This document shows positions 31,735-33,919 of a DNA stretch of 33,919 nucleotides, piece by piece. Positions within the stretch are counted from its first letter, which is position 1, and every line of letters begins with the position of its first letter. The stretch comes from Amphimedon queenslandica. Taxonomy: Eukaryota; Porifera; Demospongiae; Haplosclerida; Niphatidae. The position numbers and the translations under genes were made by a program. The stretch spans positions 603,611 through 637,529 of the forward strand of contig NW_003546247.1 in the NCBI RefSeq assembly GCF_000090795.2, given 5' to 3'. Under the pieces are notes generated by a model. The model worked only from the letters and a program-made list of their open reading frames with translations. It was not told the DNA's origin and did not search any database.

Positions 31735-31987
31735 TCCTTTACCCCTTGTGGTTATCGAGTAACGTGTAATTGTCCCGTTTTTGCGGTAATGTCATAAACT
31801 GCATTGAAAGGGGAAATATTCCAAAAGTGAAAAATTCTACTGATGAATACACCTCAATAAAGGATTAATTTCCTATGACATTAACTGGGGCAAGCCTGAG
31901 CTCGCGAAGCTAAGATGAAAAAGAGTTTGTCTGTTTCTACGGGCAGGTTGTCTAACTATTAAAGTTAAATAGCCTAATCTTATTTGA

Positions 31988-32105
31988 AAGTGGGTGTGGT
32001 CACAATGATCAAAATGGCAACTACCAGGACATCTGAGCTTATTTGCAGCAAATGGTCAGCAATGTAAGACTAAACTGCTGTCTAAAAACTTTTCTCGGAA
32101 GAATA
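31988..32105 (+). repeat. Dispersed ~110-bp repeat, copy 2
   Basis: Partner of 4558-4675: same GTGGGTGTGGT box, same 13-base gap to ATGGC, then aggacatctgagctt, cagc and actgctgtctaaaaactttt. An ATG at 32014 opens MATTRTSELICSKWSA, ending at a near-consensus donor CAAT|GTAAGA (32061), so this copy might act as a first exon. Confidence 0.65.
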
Positions 32106-33240
32106 AAGGTTAGAAAAGCAGATATACAGTCTTTTCCTTGGTACAGATGACTTTGATAAGCAAGTGAGAAAGGTGTACTGAGCTGCTTGCATAATGACAT
32201 CTATTCTAGGTGATGTTTCTTCTCTAGTATAAAATAGATATGCACAATTAATACTTGCTTTTATGACACTACAAGAATCATTGCAGCATCCGTAAGCACA
32301 AAGTATAACATTAGTCCTAGCACAAATGTAACTATATGGAGTACTTGTATGCAATTGGTAACCTTTAACAAACATAGGGATAGTTTAATGGAGGAACTTA
32401 ACCTCTATCACGTGTCACTTTGTCTTTATAGCAGAAAGTAGACGTAGTAAGCAGTCCATTAATCCTTCAAAATTTTTCAACTCACATGCTGTATACTTTG
32501 CAATGTAAAAAGTACAAAAATAGTGTATAAAATAGATCACCTGATTCCAGTAAGGCATAAACTAGCATGTTTGATGTTTTTTTACATTGTAATACCTCAC
32601 ATACAGAGGTCAAATAGTGGAAAAATGCTGTACGAAACTAATATGAACTCTTCACTATTGTACTTGGACTTTCCCTAATATGTTAAATATACTAAGTTAA
32701 GTATGCAACATATATCTGCTGAAAGTCAATTTCAGTAAGTTTTATTGGATGTTTTCATTATTAAAATGTCATTTATAGCTACACACAAAAAATGGCTAAA
32801 ACTTTAGCATGCTCTTTCCGTGTTGTAATTTGTTTTCATACTTTTGTTGCTGCTAGCTCTCAAATTGCATGAAGGATCTTTGTCCTTGCTATTACTGAAG
32901 GAAAGAATGAATAAGATATACTGCATTCCAAGCAGTACGTTATGACAAATAAAGCAGGCTAAGAGAGGCATAGCGGAATACCTGAGACTTTCTTGAGTGC
33001 AAACGCTTCGCTAGTTCCAGTGCTCTTAATAACTTTTGTGTGTGGTGAGACATAATGTCCTAACGTTTCAAAATTGGAAAGACATTGTACAAAATTGAAA
33101 GGACAACTTTAACAAAAAGAAACTATCATTAAAAAAAAAAGAGACAGAGAGAAATTGGAAGAAATACAAATTACATTAAAACAAAGAAATAACAGAGACA
33201 AAAAGAGAAAGTGAGAGAGATGTTGTTAACTAGTCATCGT
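32106..33240. other. Non-coding stretch ending in a polypurine tract
   Basis: Only chance frames are present (for example minus 32375-32082). From 33118 to 33221 the plus strand is almost purely A/G (aaaaaaaaaagagacagagag and onward), a low-complexity segment immediately downstream of the minus-strand hAT relic. It may be that transcript's 3' region. Confidence 0.5.
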
Positions 33241-33259
33241 CCATCCCATTAGTATCTTT

Positions 33260-33903
33260 CTACACCCCGGGATCTTTTGTAGTGCTTTCCATGAACTCAG
33301 TGTTACCATCAGTATCTTCTAACCAATTGTCCCAATCAGACAAATCCCAACTAAAGTTTTCCATCTCAATGCCAAGCCATGCTTCTGCTTTGCTTTGGCT
33401 ACCTTTACGCGAGGCACGACTATCAGAAATGTTCATTTTCCATGTTTTGTCTTTCCACCACAAAGAGACTGCAGGCCTTGGATCCCACTCCAAAAATGAT
33501 GGTCCTTCTACATTAAACGTAGTAAATGGTCTAAGCTATCTTCCTTGAAGCTTGCTCGTCTATTTGTCTTAATGAGATTAAGATGAGAAAGGCATCTTTC
33601 CACACTACTATTTGAGAGTAGAATAGTGAAAATTAGTTCAAGCAAAGCAAGTACATTAAATCACTTCTTGGCATCAGGTGAGTTGAATAACTTCCATCAT
33701 ACTACTTTGTAGCAGTTAGTCACCCGATTAATGTACTGCTTAGCATAAAGAACTATGCCCTCCCATTCCTCTTGTAAAAGTGATGTGTTCACACCTGCGT
33801 CTTCTAGTGGTGTTAGAAACCGATGACTGAAGTGTTCAATTGCTTCATGACCAAATGATGATTCATCATACTTCTCCCACCCATGAGTAGCAACAATTGT
33901 CAA
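33260..33903 (-). pseudogene. hAT-like transposase C-terminal domain relic, runs off the window
   Basis: On the minus strand, from 33903: HGWEKYDESSFGHEAIEHFS, then LLQEEWEGIVLYAKQYIN, then WWKLFNSPDAKK-stop-FNVLALLELIF and NSSVERCLSHLNLIKTNRRA. This is a variant of the hAT dimerisation motif (SNAxVERxFSxLKxIKTxxRxxL). After a frame change it ends WDPRPAVSLWWKDKT...LSDWDNWLEDTD. ZNF862/KIAA-like hAT-derived proteins share this ending. It is a different lineage from the 5-8 kb hAT element (no SATSKRTFS-type motif). One in-frame stop and one frameshift show decay. The N-terminal part lies beyond the window. Confidence 0.8.
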
Positions 33904-33919
33904 AAGTAAGTACCTTAAC

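Noticed and set aside
1..33919. CRISPR array, prokaryotic operons or rRNA genes
   Set aside because: No regularly spaced short repeats, no ribosome-binding-site-led gene clusters and no rRNA-like GC-rich conserved blocks were seen; splice signals and transposon content indicate a eukaryote.

Overview
The window looks like eukaryotic, intron-bearing, strongly AT-rich metazoan DNA. It has no prokaryotic gene packing, no operons and no long intact ORF. Small exon-like stretches are bounded by GTATGT/GTGAGT donors and pyrimidine-rich AG acceptors. The decayed transposons (hAT with a TTF zinc finger and DUF4371, MULE, DIRS-like retroelement) together with DUF6589 and RecQ-like genes recall a sponge genome such as Amphimedon. 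That assignment rests on remembered family composition, not on a search.

Layout. 1-5.0 kb: mostly non-coding, with two weak phase-compatible exons on the minus strand (2.5 and 4.0 kb), one copy of a MITE-like family (3.6-3.8 kb) and one copy of a dispersed ~110-bp repeat that starts with a GTGGGTGTGGT box (4.56 kb). 5.04-8.17 kb: a whole but dead hAT element with recognisable terminal inverted repeats and a tandem duplication of its 3' coding end. 8.40-8.63 kb: a second MITE copy with both terminal inverted repeats, inverted relative to the 3.6-kb copy. 8.65-9.11 kb: a minisatellite with a 122-123 bp unit. 10.2-11.1 kb: a frameshifted coding relic of an unidentified family.

13.03-17.93 kb: a probable dead MULE element, bounded by ~50-bp inverted repeats. 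It contains a transposase relic (13.7-15.9 kb), a duplicated ~195-bp segment, a near-perfect 143-bp palindrome and a separate 20-bp palindrome. 19.2-22.2 kb: an island of visibly higher GC holding a gag/RT relic of a DIRS-like retroelement with a 46-bp tandem duplication. 22.2-24.3 kb (+): a spliced, frameshifted DUF6589-family gene. It meets, tail to tail, a spliced RecQ-like helicase relic on the minus strand (25.76 to 24.45 kb). A short first-exon candidate at 18.25 kb is phase-compatible with the DUF6589 gene, which would place the retroelement inside its first intron.

26-34 kb: scattered relics. These are an unidentified minus-strand two-exon gene (28.5-29.0 kb), a plus-strand acidic exon followed by a possible transposase C-terminus (29.5-30.3 kb), a 538-bp foldback element (27.8-28.4 kb), a 79-bp foldback (31.66 kb), the second copy of the ~110-bp repeat (31.99 kb) and a minus-strand hAT dimerisation-domain relic that reaches the window end.

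No intact gene is confidently present. The unit most worth pursuing is the convergent DUF6589/RecQ pair. The palindromic foldbacks and the MITE family are also well supported by the sequence itself.
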